A stretch of 15,429 nt of DNA from the NCBI GenBank assembly GCA_012036325.1, contig JAAUPC010000038.1, positions 1 to 15,429 of the forward strand. The letters run 5' to 3'. A program made the position numbers and the translations under genes. The notes under the pieces are model-generated. The model was not told the DNA's origin, made no database searches, and was given only the letters and a program-made list of their open reading frames with translations. The stretch is from Paracoccaceae bacterium (GTDB taxonomy: Bacteria; Pseudomonadota; Alphaproteobacteria; Rhodobacterales; Rhodobacteraceae). This document shows, piece by piece, positions 6,879-14,315 of this stretch; position 1 is the stretch's first letter, and each line of letters begins with the position of its first letter.

Positions 6879-7097
6879 ATGGCCAAGGAAGACATTCTCG
6901 AATTCCCCGGTGTCGTCAAGGAACTCTTGCCCAATGCGACATTCAGGGTCGAACTCGAGAACGGCCATGAACTGATCGCGGTGATGGCAGGCAAGATGCG
7001 CAAGAACCGGATCCGGGTTCTGGCAGGTGACAAGGTGCAGGTCGAGATGACCCCCTACGATCTGTCGAAGGGCCGCATCAACTATCGCTTCAAGTGA
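6879..7097 (+). CDS. infA: translation initiation factor IF-1
   Basis: The 72-residue protein is a complete IF-1: MAKEDILEFPGVVKELLPNA, FRVELENGHELIAVMAGKMRKNRIRVLAGDKVQVEMTPYDLSKGRINYRFK as the S1-like OB fold. IF-1 binds the ribosomal A site on the 30S subunit during initiation. The ATG at 6879 gives the canonical length, with GGAGA just upstream; longer in-frame starts would extend into non-conserved sequence. It is the first gene of the infA-maf-RNase-yacG block and follows the inserted region. Confidence 0.98.
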   Translation: MAKEDILEFPGVVKELLPNATFRVELENGHELIAVMAGKMRKNRIRVLAGDKVQVEMTPYDLSKGRINYRFK

Positions 7098-7141
7098 GCG
7101 CATCCCGAAACGTGGGCACCGTTTTTCGGGCCAAGATGCGC
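7098..7141. repeat. alphaproteobacterial palindromic intergenic repeat between infA and maf
   Basis: The element has outer arms GCGCAT (7098-7103) and ATGCGC (7136-7141) and an inner stem CCCGAAA (7104-7110) / TTTCGGG (7124-7130) around CGTGGGCACCG. The core with GTGGG..CC between CGAAA and TTTCGG closely resembles a dispersed palindrome family I know from alphaproteobacterial intergenic regions. It starts one base inside/after the infA stop and ends 11 bases before maf. It could attenuate or stabilise the transcript; there is a T5 tract but not at the foot of the stem. Confidence 0.65.
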
Positions 7142-7152
7142 GGAATACACCT

Positions 7153-7728
7153 ATGAGATTGATCCTTGGATCGGCCTCGCCGCGCCGCAAGGAATTGCTG
7201 GCAGGGCTCGGGATCGTGCCGGATGCAATCCTGCCGCCCGACATTGACGAAGACCCGCGAAAGGGCGAATTGCCCCGCCCCTATGCCGAGCGTCTGGCAC
7301 GGGAAAAGGCGCTTGCGGTGGCCTGTGACCCCGACGACGTGGTGATCTGCGCAGATACGACCGTGGCCCTAGGCCGCCGTATCCTTGGCAAGCCCGCCGA
7401 TGCAGGCGAAGCGGCGGCCTTCCTGACGGCCTTGGGGGGGCGGCGGCATCAGGTGATCACCGCCGTGGCCGTGCGCCGGGGTGACCGGATGCTGACCCGG
7501 ACCAGCGAAAGCGTCGTCAAGATGAAGCGGCTGTCGGACAATGAACTGAACGCCTATCTTGGCAGTGGCGAATGGCAGGGCAAGGCCGGGGGCTATGGCA
7601 TCCAGGGCCTTGCGGGGGCGTTCATCCCCTGGATTTCCGGCAGTTTCACCGGGATCATGGGGCTGCCCGTTGCCGAGACCGCAACTTTGCTGACCGCCAT
7701 CGGCTACCCCGTCTGGAGGCAAGCATGA
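7153..7728 (+). CDS. maf: Maf family nucleotide pyrophosphatase
   Basis: The 191-residue protein has the Maf/YhdE hallmarks: the N-terminal phosphate-binding LGSASPRRKELL, the ADTTV motif with the catalytic Asp (D68), ILGKPADAGEAAAFLTALGG with HQVITAV, and KAGGYGIQGLAGAFIPWISGSFTGIMGLPV at the end. Such enzymes hydrolyse non-canonical or certain canonical NTPs to NMPs and pyrophosphate; the Maf name comes from septum inhibition in Bacillus. The exact substrate class is not certain. The stop overlaps the next ATG by four bases (ATGA), so it is coupled to the RNase gene. Position between infA and RNase E/G matches the conserved Rhodobacteraceae order. Confidence 0.93.
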   Translation: MRLILGSASPRRKELLAGLGIVPDAILPPDIDEDPRKGELPRPYAERLAREKALAVACDPDDVVICADTTVALGRRILGKPADAGEAAAFLTALGGRRHQVITAVAVRRGDRMLTRTSESVVKMKRLSDNELNAYLGSGEWQGKAGGYGIQGLAGAFIPWISGSFTGIMGLPVAETATLLTAIGYPVWRQA

Positions 7729-8776
7729 TCGGCCGCGCCTTGATGCTGGACGAAATCGCAGGGCGGCAGGCGGCGGCCCTTCTGGTCGATGGGCGACTGG
7801 AGGAGTTGGCGGTTGATCCGGCCGAGGATACCCCCCTGCCGGGTGCCATTTATCGCGCCGTGGCCGACCGGCCCGTGAAGGGCCAGGGCGGGATCTTCGT
7901 GAAGCTGCCGCAGGGCGCTTCAGGCTTTCTGCGGCAGATTTCAGGCGTCGCCCCGGGCCAGCGGCTGTTGGTGCAAGTCTCGGGTCCGGCCGAAGCGGGC
8001 AAAGCCCTGCCGGTGACGACGCGGCTGTTGTTCAAATCGCGCTTTGCGATCATCACCCCGGATGCGCCAGGCCTGAACATCAGCCGCCGGATCAAGGATG
8101 AAGACCTTCGCACCAGCCTGGCTGCCATGGCCGAGGCAGGCATGGAAGGGGCCGGCCCGCGTTGGGGCTGATCCTGCGGTCCGGCTGCGCCGAGGCCGAG
8201 GAGGACGCAATTGCCGAAGACATCGCCGCGATGCGCGGTCTGGCCGAGGCGGTACTGGCCGATCTGAACGGCGGGCCGGAGCTTCTGGTTGACGGGACCG
8301 GCGCACATGAACTGGCGTTCCGCGACTGGCTCGACCCGGCTGTGGATGAGGCCGACACCGACGCGGGCAGCTTTGAGCGCCATGGCGTGACCGAGGCGGT
8401 CGAAGCGCTGTTGACGCCCCGCATCAGCCTTGAAGGTGGCGGCCACATGATGCTGGAGCCGACCCGCGCGCTGGTGGCAGTGGATGTGAACACAGGCCCG
8501 GACACCAGCCCCGCTGCCAGCCTGAAGGGGAACATCGCCGCCGCCCGCGAGTTGCCGCGCCAGTTGCGGTTGCGCGGTCTTGGCGGACAGGTGGTGGTGG
8601 ACTTTGCGCCGATGCCGAAGCGCGACCGGCACATTCTGGACCAGGTGATCAAGGCTGCCTTCAAGGCCGAGGGTGAGACAAACCTGGCCGGCTGGACCAC
8701 GCTTGGCCTTTATGAATTGACCCGCAAGCGCGACCGCCTCCCCCTTACCGATCTTCTGCAAGGGGCGCAGGCATGA
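7725..8776 (+). CDS. ribonuclease E/G family protein, frameshifted in this sequence
   Basis: Two frames together encode one protein of about 350 residues, typical of the short alphaproteobacterial RNase E/G-like enzymes that process or degrade RNA. Frame one (7725-8171) runs MIGRALMLDEIAGRQ to ...GMEGAGPRWG and stop. Frame two (from 8162) continues GLILRSGCAEAEEDAIAEDI to the end. One extra G in the GGGG run at 8164-8167 would give ...PRWGLILRS... without a break, which fits the family. The catalytic metal-binding positions are in the second part: the Asp of AVDVNTG (codon 8483) and the Asp of VVVDFAPM (codon 8600), with LPRQLRLRGLGG between them. It overlaps maf and yacG by four bases each. 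I favour a sequencing error over a real mutation because the rest is conserved. Confidence 0.88.
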
Positions 8777-8958
8777 GCTGCCCGATCTGCGGCAAACCGG
8801 TTTCATCGGACTACCGCCCGTTCTGCTCGCGCCGCTGCGCCGACGTGGACCTTGGCCGCTGGCTGACTGAAAGCTACCGTATCCCCGCCAAGGGCGACGA
8901 GGCCGAAGAAGCCGCCCAAGACGACCCCGACACCCCGTCCGGATCACGCCCCCACTAG
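8773..8958 (+). CDS. yacG: zinc-binding DNA gyrase inhibitor YacG
   Basis: The 61-residue protein carries the four zinc-binding cysteines CPIC (C3, C6) and CSRRC (C18, C22), followed by ADVDLGRWLTESYRIP, which is the YacG signature. An acidic low-complexity tail (EAEEAAQDDPD) follows. In E. coli YacG binds the GyrB C-terminus and inhibits DNA gyrase. Its ATG overlaps the RNase stop by four bases. Last protein gene of the infA block, 58 bases before tRNA-Phe. Confidence 0.95.
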   Translation: MSCPICGKPVSSDYRPFCSRRCADVDLGRWLTESYRIPAKGDEAEEAAQDDPDTPSGSRPH

Positions 8959-8971
8959 GGCGTTTTCCCTC

Positions 8972-9000
8972 TGGACAGCCCCGCGCCCCTTGGGTATCAC
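8972..9000 (+). promoter_or_regulatory. candidate promoter of tRNA-Phe
   Basis: TGGACA (8972-8977) and TATCAC (8995-9000) are separated by 17 bases. The -35 box differs from consensus by one base. A start about seven bases later would leave a short leader before the tRNA 5' end at 9017. Confidence 0.45.
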
Positions 9001-9016
9001 GCCCCCACCAAAGCGT

Positions 9017-9092
9017 GCCCAGATAGCTCAGTTGGTAGAGCAGCGGATTGAAAATCCGCGTGTCGCTGGTTCGATTCCGGCTCTGGGCACCA
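9017..9092 (+). tRNA. tRNA-Phe (anticodon GAA)
   Basis: A complete 76-nt tRNA with encoded CCA. The acceptor stem GCCCAGA (9017-9023) pairs with TCTGGGC (9082-9088), A is the discriminator, and CCA ends at 9092. The D-arm is GCTC...GAGC; the anticodon stem GCGGA/TCCGC encloses TTGAAAA with GAA at 9050-9052; the T-arm has GGTTCGATTCC. It marks the end of the conserved block. Downstream genes belong to an accessory catabolic cluster. I found no second copy of the tRNA 3' end in the window that would mark an integrated island. The gap 9093-9238 holds nothing clear. Confidence 0.98.
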
Positions 9093-9238
9093 CTTAAATC
9101 CCTCAAGGCGAACAAAAAGACTGGAACCGCCACAGCGTTTCAGCGGTGGGGGTTGTAACAGTCGTTCGTCAGTGTGACATGCCCCCGCGCATGCGGCGCG
9201 CTGGGCCCTGTGCCAAAATCGGGCGGCTATGGCGTGCC

Positions 9239-10330
9239 CTAAAGCGGATGCAGGGTAACCGCCTGGCCTGTCGCTGCGCTTTGCTGCGCAGCCTGGCCGA
9301 TGGCAGCGGCCCACCAGCCGTCTTCCAAGGACACTTCAGGCCGCTGCAGTCCGGTCGCGGTCCGCTGAAACCCCTGATGCTGATAGAAGGTTGATCCGTT
9401 GTGGTCCCCTGCTGCCAGAAGCGCCGGGTCGACTGGTATCTCCAGTTCGATCGGCCCGGCCGGATGGCGGGGGCTGAGGATGACTTTCGGCACCGGGGCA
9501 GGCCCCAGATGGCGCGGCCAGAACCGGCCCGGTCCGGGCACGAGGCATTCGATCTTGCCCTTTGCGCCCACGGCCGAGATTTCCTCTTGATAGCGGCTGC
9601 CTTCGGCGAACATGCACAGTTCCAGCATCGCCCGCATGCCGGATGCGAAATCGACGATGACATAGCCATGGTCCCAGATGTCGGACCGCTCTCCGTCATA
9701 AACCTCGTCCAGGTGGTTCACGGCCTGCCCGGCGCTAGCCATGACCCGCACTGGATTGCAGCCCGCGACCAGACGCATCAGGTCGAAGAAATGGCAGCAT
9801 TTTTCGACCAGCGTGCCGCCCGAGTTACGGTTGAAGCGGTTCCAGTGGCCGACCTTCTGCAGGAAGGGGAAGCGATGTTCGCGGATCGTCAGCATCTTGA
9901 CACCACCGGTTGCCGCCTCTGCCTCACGCAAGAGGTGCGCCACGGGGGGCATGTAGCGGTATTCCATCGCCACCCAGATCGGCGCTGGGTAATTGGCGCG
10001 CAAGGCTGCCAGTCGGGGCGCGTCTGCGGGATCGGTGAAAAGCGGCTTTTCACATAAGGTCGTCAGCGGCCGGATGCGGGCGATTTCCTCCAGCTGGCCA
10101 AGGTGCAGATGGTTGGGGCTGGCGATCAGAAGGCAGTTCACTTGCGGGTCGGCCAGCACCTCGGCCACCGACCCGACCATCCGCGCACCCGGCACCATGG
10201 CCGACGCCGCGGCGCGCATGGCCGAGTCTGGCTCGAATATCGCGGCGACGCTGGCGTTATCCAGAAGGGCGATGTTGCGCAGATGCTCCTGCCCCATCAT
10301 TCCGCAGCCGATGATCCCGTAGCGCAGCAT
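9239..10330 (-). CDS. Gfo/Idh/MocA family oxidoreductase
   Basis: The 363-residue protein has an N-terminal Rossmann domain with YGIIGCGMMG (GxGxxG at 8-13), the CEKPLF motif whose lysine (K95) is the conserved catalytic/cofactor-contacting residue, and the GGTLVEKCCHFFDLMR motif with H180 and D183 in the substrate domain. Family members are NAD(P)-dependent dehydrogenases of sugars, inositols and related polyols; the substrate cannot be read here. The ATG at 10330 follows the GntR stop by nine bases, with an AGGA site overlapping that stop (TAGGATTTCAAAATG), so the regulator and this enzyme form one minus-strand operon. It may act with the divergent monooxygenase cluster, but the joint role is inferred. 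Confidence 0.92.
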   Translation of the reverse strand: MLRYGIIGCGMMGQEHLRNIALLDNASVAAIFEPDSAMRAAASAMVPGARMVGSVAEVLADPQVNCLLIASPNHLHLGQLEEIARIRPLTTLCEKPLFTDPADAPRLAALRANYPAPIWVAMEYRYMPPVAHLLREAEAATGGVKMLTIREHRFPFLQKVGHWNRFNRNSGGTLVEKCCHFFDLMRLVAGCNPVRVMASAGQAVNHLDEVYDGERSDIWDHGYVIVDFASGMRAMLELCMFAEGSRYQEEISAVGAKGKIECLVPGPGRFWPRHLGPAPVPKVILSPRHPAGPIELEIPVDPALLAAGDHNGSTFYQHQGFQRTATGLQRPEVSLEDGWWAAAIGQAAQQSAATGQAVTLHPL

Positions 10331-10339
10331 TTTGAAATC

Positions 10340-11041
10340 CTATTTCAGGCGCGCCACATAGCGCACGGTTTCGGGGTCATACCAGGTCAGCGAGGCTTCG
10401 ACTGACCTGCCGTCCTGCGCCCAGCTGACCCGGGTGATCTGCGGCAAGGGCGTGCCGTAGGGGTGCGGAAACTCAGGCGGGGCCCAGTCCGGCAGGGCGC
10501 CCTGGCTGATGCTGTCTTCAGCCCGCGAGATCCAGATGCCAAGGCGCTGGCGGTAGAAAAGATAGAGGGATTCCAGCAGGTCCCCCTGTGCGATCCGGTC
10601 CACCTCGGCCCCGTCCAGCCAGATTTCCTCGACCGCCGCGACCCGGCCCGAGAGGAACCGCAGGCGGCGAATGCGGTGCCCCTCGGCACTGGCCCCAAAG
10701 GCTGGCAGCGCGGGGTTCTTGGCACAGCGGTCGACCGACAGGACCCGCGCGGTGGGCAGGCCACCGCCCTCGACCCGTTCCAGCCGGAAAAGGGCATAGA
10801 CCGAGGCCGCATCGGCCTTGGCGCGGATATAGTTGCCCGACCCCTGGACCCGGTCCAGCAGTCCCTTCTCTGTCAAGGACTTCAGCGCCTGTCGCAGGGT
10901 GCCAACGGCAATTCCCATGGTGGACGCCATGTCCCGTTCCGGCGGCAGACGTTCCCCGTCGATCAGCCGCCCTGCCGCGATGTCACGGATCAGAAGCTCG
11001 GCGATCTGCTGGTAGAGCGGCAGCGAACCGGGGTGGGCCAT
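10340..11041 (-). CDS. GntR family regulator with UTRA effector domain (HutC/FarR type)
   Basis: The 233-residue protein begins MAHPGSLPLYQQIAELLIRDI, followed by the GntR winged helix: GRLIDGERLPPERDMASTMGIAVGTLRQALKSLTEKGLLDRVQGSGNYI (about residues 22-71). The C-terminal half is a UTRA-like small-molecule domain: RIRRLRFLSGRVAAVEEIWLD, a LYLFYRQRLGIWISRAEDSI segment and a final ASLTWYDPETVRYVARL. I chose the ATG at 11041 because relatives begin close to the LYQQI helix. The in-frame extension to 11098 would cross the operator region. It is transcribed away from the monooxygenase gene and cotranscribed with the Gfo/Idh oxidoreductase. The effector is probably the substrate of this cluster or a derivative (inference). 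Confidence 0.92.
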   Translation of the reverse strand: MAHPGSLPLYQQIAELLIRDIAAGRLIDGERLPPERDMASTMGIAVGTLRQALKSLTEKGLLDRVQGSGNYIRAKADAASVYALFRLERVEGGGLPTARVLSVDRCAKNPALPAFGASAEGHRIRRLRFLSGRVAAVEEIWLDGAEVDRIAQGDLLESLYLFYRQRLGIWISRAEDSISQGALPDWAPPEFPHPYGTPLPQITRVSWAQDGRSVEASLTWYDPETVRYVARLK

Positions 11042-11057
11042 GACGTCGCATCCAAAA

Positions 11058-11082
11058 TTGATACACGATTGATCTACATCAA
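11058..11082. promoter_or_regulatory. probable GntR operator in the divergent gap
   Basis: The 87-bp gap between the GntR and monooxygenase starts contains TTGAT at 11058-11062 and again at 11069-11073, and ATCAA at 11078-11082. The second and third form an inverted repeat TTGATctacATCAA; the first and second are 11 bases apart, about one helical turn. Short inverted repeats in a divergent gap are typical of GntR sites. One site could control both directions. Confidence 0.5.
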
Positions 11083-11128
11083 AGCCAATGCTACGCAAGA
11101 GGAAAGCCGCAGTCGGAGCCAGAGAATC

Positions 11129-12286
11129 ATGTCGGTCGTGCCGATCACCTCACCTGACCTGGACGCCTGCGAAGTCAGCTGGTTCGCGGCGCTCTGTTCA
11201 GACGACTACCAATTCCTTGGCGTGCCCGACGGCGACCTGCGGTCAAGCTGGGCGCATTGTTCCGATATCGTGAAGCGCGCCGAAGGCCACGGGTTCCGCA
11301 ACATCCTGTGTCCGTCGTCCTATCAGGTGGGACAGGACACGCTTTCCTTCGTTGCGGGCTGCGCCCCGATCACCGACCGCATCAACTTTCTCGCCGCCAT
11401 CCGCTGCGGCGAAATGCAGCCGGTGATGCTGGCGCGCACCGTCGCCACGCTGGACCATATGCTGCAGGGCCGCCTGACGCTGAACGTCATCTCCTCGGAT
11501 TTCCCGGGAGAGGTCGCCGACAGCGCCTTCCGCTACAAGCGCAGCCATGAGGTCGTGGAAATTCTCCGTCAGGCCTGGACCCGCGACCACATCGAATATT
11601 CGGGCGAGGTCTACCACATCGCCAAGATCACCACCGACCCGGCGCGCCCCTACCAGCAGAATGGCGGCCCGCTTCTCTACTTCGGCGGCTATTCGCCCGA
11701 CGCGCTCGAACTCTGCGGGGCGCAGTGCGACGTCTACCTGATGTGGCCGGAGCCGAAGGAAATGCTGGCCAAGCGGATGCAGGACGTGCACGCCCGCGCC
11801 GAAGCACATGGCCGGACGCTGGACTATGGTCTGCGCGTCCACATGATCGTGCGCGACACCGAAGCCGAGGCGCGGGATTATGCCGACTACATCGTCTCGA
11901 AACTCGACGACGAATATGGGCGCATGATCCGCGACCGGGCACATGACAGCATCAGCCTGGGCGTCGCGCATCAGGCCCGGGCACGGGAACTCGCCGACCA
12001 GTTCGGCTATATCGAACCCCATCTCTGGACCGGGATCGGTCGCGCCCGGTCGGGCTGCGGCGCGGCGCTTGTCGGGTCGGTCGATCAGGTTATGTCCAAG
12101 ATTGAGGAATACCAGCAAATGGGCATCCGGGCCTTCATCTTCTCGGGCTATCCGCATCTGGATGAATGCGACCATTTCGGCACGAAGGTGATGCCCCAGT
12201 TGAAGACCTGTTCCCTGCCCCACGCCTATGGCCGCGTCCCGGCCACGACCCCTGCCACGCCCTTGGGCCTTGGAGTGCGCCGCTAA
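11129..12286 (+). CDS. SsuD-like FMNH2-dependent (LLM class) monooxygenase
   Basis: The 385-residue protein is a luciferase-like TIM-barrel monooxygenase near alkanesulfonate monooxygenase SsuD. Matching stretches include EVSWF, FLAAIRCGEMQPVMLARTVATLDHMLQGRLTLNVIS, PLLYFGGYSPDALEL, DYGLRVHMIVRDTEAEA, HLWTGIGRARSGCGAALVGS and FIFSGYPHLDE. Compared with E. coli SsuD from memory, R236, H238, R307 and Y341 occupy the positions of Arg226, His228, Arg297 and Tyr331, but the SsuD Cys54 position appears to be G69. A C-terminal tail of about 25 residues is extra. The ATG at 11129 has GGAG ten bases upstream; the longer in-frame ORF runs antisense through the GntR gene and is not credible upstream. 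TAATG overlap couples it to the aldo/keto reductase. The substrate, possibly a sulfonate-like compound, is unknown. Confidence 0.87.
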   Translation: MSVVPITSPDLDACEVSWFAALCSDDYQFLGVPDGDLRSSWAHCSDIVKRAEGHGFRNILCPSSYQVGQDTLSFVAGCAPITDRINFLAAIRCGEMQPVMLARTVATLDHMLQGRLTLNVISSDFPGEVADSAFRYKRSHEVVEILRQAWTRDHIEYSGEVYHIAKITTDPARPYQQNGGPLLYFGGYSPDALELCGAQCDVYLMWPEPKEMLAKRMQDVHARAEAHGRTLDYGLRVHMIVRDTEAEARDYADYIVSKLDDEYGRMIRDRAHDSISLGVAHQARARELADQFGYIEPHLWTGIGRARSGCGAALVGSVDQVMSKIEEYQQMGIRAFIFSGYPHLDECDHFGTKVMPQLKTCSLPHAYGRVPATTPATPLGLGVRR

Positions 12287-13176
12287 TGGAACGTGTCACC
12301 CTTGGCCCGATCACGATGTCCCGGCTGGTCTACGGCATGTGGCGTTTGGGCGACGACCCGGACACCTCGCCCGGTCACGTGCAAGCCAAGGTCGGGGCAT
12401 GTCTGGCGCAGGGCATCACCACGATGGATCAGGCCGATATCTATGGCGGCTACGCGGCCGAGACGGTGCTGGGTGCGGCGTTGCGCGCGGCACCCGGACT
12501 GCGCGACCGGATCGAGATCGTGACGAAATGCGACATCGTCGCTCCCGTGGGTCGCCATTCGGCGGCGCGGGTCAAGCATTACGACACTTCTTCCGCGCAT
12601 ATCACCGCTTCGGTCGAGGCTTCTCTGCGCGAGATGGCGACCGACCGGATCGACCTTCTGCTGATCCACCGTCCCGACCCGCTGATGGACCACCACGACA
12701 CCGGCCGCACGCTCGACACGCTTGTTGCCAGCGGCAAGGTCCGCGCCGTGGGTGTGTCGAACTTCAGGCCTTGGGATTTCACGCTGCTGCAATCGGCGAT
12801 GACCACGCCACTGGTCACCAACCAGATCGAGCTGTCGCTGAACTGCCGGGACCCCTTCACCAACGGCGACCTCGCTTTCCTGCAGGAGCGTGGCCTTCCC
12901 CCGATGGCTTGGAGCCCGCTTGCCGGTGGCCATCTGCGCGCCGAAGCAAATGACGGCCTTTCCGCCCGAATGGACGCCTTGGCAAAGGCCGCTGGCACTG
13001 ACTGGACCGCCGTCGCCGTGGCCTGGCTGCTGCACCACCCGGCGAAAATCATCCCCGTCCTTGGCACCAACACCCTGTCCCGCATCGCGACAATCTCGGA
13101 CGCCCTGAAGGTGCCGATGGACCGCCAGACCTGGTTCGAGCTTCTGACGCTGGCCCAGGGACACGAGGTCGCGTGA
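12286..13176 (+). CDS. aldo/keto reductase, YdhF-like
   Basis: The 296-residue protein has the aldo/keto reductase tetrad in order: D48 and Y53 in TTMDQADIYGGY, K81 in IVTKCDI, and H128 in LLLIHRPDPLMD. It also has GKVRAVGVSNF and the late NADP-binding pattern IIPVLGTNTLSRI. The layout resembles E. coli YdhF-type oxidoreductases. These enzymes reduce aldehydes or ketones with NADPH. The start overlaps the monooxygenase stop by one base (TAATG), and its TGA overlaps the flavin reductase ATG (TGATG). In this cluster it could reduce an aldehyde released by the monooxygenase, but that step is inferred from context. Confidence 0.92.
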   Translation: MERVTLGPITMSRLVYGMWRLGDDPDTSPGHVQAKVGACLAQGITTMDQADIYGGYAAETVLGAALRAAPGLRDRIEIVTKCDIVAPVGRHSAARVKHYDTSSAHITASVEASLREMATDRIDLLLIHRPDPLMDHHDTGRTLDTLVASGKVRAVGVSNFRPWDFTLLQSAMTTPLVTNQIELSLNCRDPFTNGDLAFLQERGLPPMAWSPLAGGHLRAEANDGLSARMDALAKAAGTDWTAVAVAWLLHHPAKIIPVLGTNTLSRIATISDALKVPMDRQTWFELLTLAQGHEVA

Positions 13177-13685
13177 TGGCAGACGGCGGCATCCACGCGG
13201 GCGGAATTGTGCCAGACGCCGCAAATGCGCGGGTGCTCCGCGATGCGCTGGGGCGCTTTGCGACGGGCGTGACACTGGTCACGATCCAAGGTCCCGACGG
13301 ACCGATGGGCTTTACGGCGAACAGCTTCTCCAGCCTTTCGCTGGATCCTGCGCTGGTCCTCTGGTCGCCCGCCAAGGCTTCGCAACGCTACCCGTTCTTT
13401 GCCGCCGCGACGCACTATGCCATCCACATTCTGGGCCAGCACCAGGCTGACCTGCCCACCCGGTTTTCGCGGGGCGGCCCGGGGTTTGATGACCTGGACT
13501 GGCAGCCGAACGCCGAAGGGGTGCCGACCCTACCCGGCGCGCTGGCCCGTTTTGACTGCGCCCAGCACGCAACGCATGACGGCGGCGATCATCTGATTAT
13601 TGTAGGACAGGTCCTGCGGCTGACCCTGGAGGAGGGCGAGCCGCTGGTCTTCGCGAAAGGCAGGTTTGGACGATTTGACGGCTGA
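13176..13685 (+). CDS. flavin reductase family protein
   Basis: The 169-residue protein matches the FMN-binding split-barrel flavin reductases (HpaC/RutF/NtaB group): LRDALGRFATGVTLVTIQGPDG, MGFTANSFSSLSLDPALVLWSPAKAS, AIHILGQHQADL, and HLIIVGQVLRL near the end. Such enzymes use NAD(P)H to make free reduced flavin for a partner monooxygenase; the SsuD-like enzyme two genes upstream is the obvious partner. The ATG at 13176 overlaps the preceding stop; a GTG one codon earlier is possible. Length is normal and the gene is intact. Confidence 0.9.
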   Translation: MADGGIHAGGIVPDAANARVLRDALGRFATGVTLVTIQGPDGPMGFTANSFSSLSLDPALVLWSPAKASQRYPFFAAATHYAIHILGQHQADLPTRFSRGGPGFDDLDWQPNAEGVPTLPGALARFDCAQHATHDGGDHLIIVGQVLRLTLEEGEPLVFAKGRFGRFDG

Positions 13686-13705
13686 CCCCCCGCCAAAAGG
13701 GGGGT
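13685..13705 (+). promoter_or_regulatory. hairpin between the flavin reductase and the TRAP genes
   Basis: ACCCCCC (13685-13691) pairs with GGGGGGT (13699-13705) around GCCAAAA, directly after the reductase stop. The Shine-Dalgarno AAGGGAGGAG of the TRAP gene follows immediately. There is no T-run, so it is not a classical terminator. It may protect the upstream mRNA or tune transporter expression. Confidence 0.45.
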
Positions 13706-13718
13706 GAAGGGAGGAGAC

Positions 13719-14315
13719 GTGACCGCACTTCTGGCCATCTGCAACGGCCTTGGCCTTGTCAACGGCGCGCTTCTGGCGCTTGGCCGCTGGATTGGGGCTG
13801 TCTGCCTTGGCCTGATGGTCGTGGTTATCCTGACGCAGGTCTTCTTCCGCTATGTCCTGAACAATGCCCTGCCCTGGCCCGAGGAAGCCTCGCGCTTCCT
13901 GATGCTTTGGTCCACGGGTCTCATGGCCCCGACCGCCTTCCGGCGCGGCGGGTTCGTCGCCATCGACATGGTCATCCGCCTGTTGCCGCGCCTGGTGGCC
14001 ACAGCGATGTCGGTTTTCCTGATGGCGGTCACGATCCTTGTCCTCTGGATCGCGCTTGGCATCGGCTGGTCCGAGGTGACGGGCCTTGGCGGCCGGTTCG
14101 AGACAGATTCGTTGCGAGTGCCGGTCAGCGTCGACTTTGCGACATGGATGAAAGTGCCGAAATCCTGCATGATGGCCTCGCTTCTGGTCGGCGTGGCGCT
14201 TCTGTTGCTGGTGGCCGTCGAATTGGCCCTGCGCAACATCTACGCACTGATCCGGGGGCCCGAGGGGCTGCGCGACATTCCCGAAACCATCCTGCTTGGA
14301 TCGGGGGCCGAATAG
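13719..14315 (+). CDS. TRAP transporter small membrane subunit (DctQ type)
   Basis: The 198-residue protein fits the DctQ family: four hydrophobic segments (about residues 16-42, 58-72, 85-112 and 145-170), with the characteristic FFRYVLNNALPWPEEASRFLMLW after the first and GLMAPTAFRRGGFVAIDMV after the second. DctQ pairs with DctM in the inner membrane to import an organic acid or similar solute, driven by a sodium or proton gradient, with a periplasmic binding protein. I prefer the GTG at 13719, since AAGGGAGGAG lies directly before it; a GTG at 13704 would put the start inside the hairpin. The 14315 stop is followed directly by the DctM ATG. The longer-than-usual C-terminal tail (IRGPEGLRDIPETILLGSG) is hydrophilic. 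Confidence 0.88.
   Translation: MTALLAICNGLGLVNGALLALGRWIGAVCLGLMVVVILTQVFFRYVLNNALPWPEEASRFLMLWSTGLMAPTAFRRGGFVAIDMVIRLLPRLVATAMSVFLMAVTILVLWIALGIGWSEVTGLGGRFETDSLRVPVSVDFATWMKVPKSCMMASLLVGVALLLLVAVELALRNIYALIRGPEGLRDIPETILLGSGAE

Noticed and set aside
8162..8171. Programmed -1 frameshift in the RNase E/G gene
   Set aside because: TTGGGGC is not a standard slippery heptamer and I know of no such event in this family; a missing base explains it more simply.
9017..9092. tRNA-Phe as an attachment site for an integrated island
   Set aside because: No repeat of the tRNA 3' end and no integrase gene is visible in the window.
7850..9133. Long minus-strand open frame of 427 codons across yacG, tRNA-Phe and the RNase gene
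   Set aside because: Its N-terminal part (SRNRTSDTRIFNPLLYQLSYLGT) is the well-known antisense translation of a tRNA gene. The rest is antisense to conserved genes in high-GC DNA.
9126..9147. Hairpin after tRNA-Phe as its terminator
   Set aside because: The stem is only five pairs (ACCGC/GCGGT) with a 12-nt loop and no T-run.
10463..11128. N-terminal extension of the monooxygenase frame
   Set aside because: It lies antisense to the GntR gene and has no family similarity; the ATG at 11129 gives the expected N-terminus.
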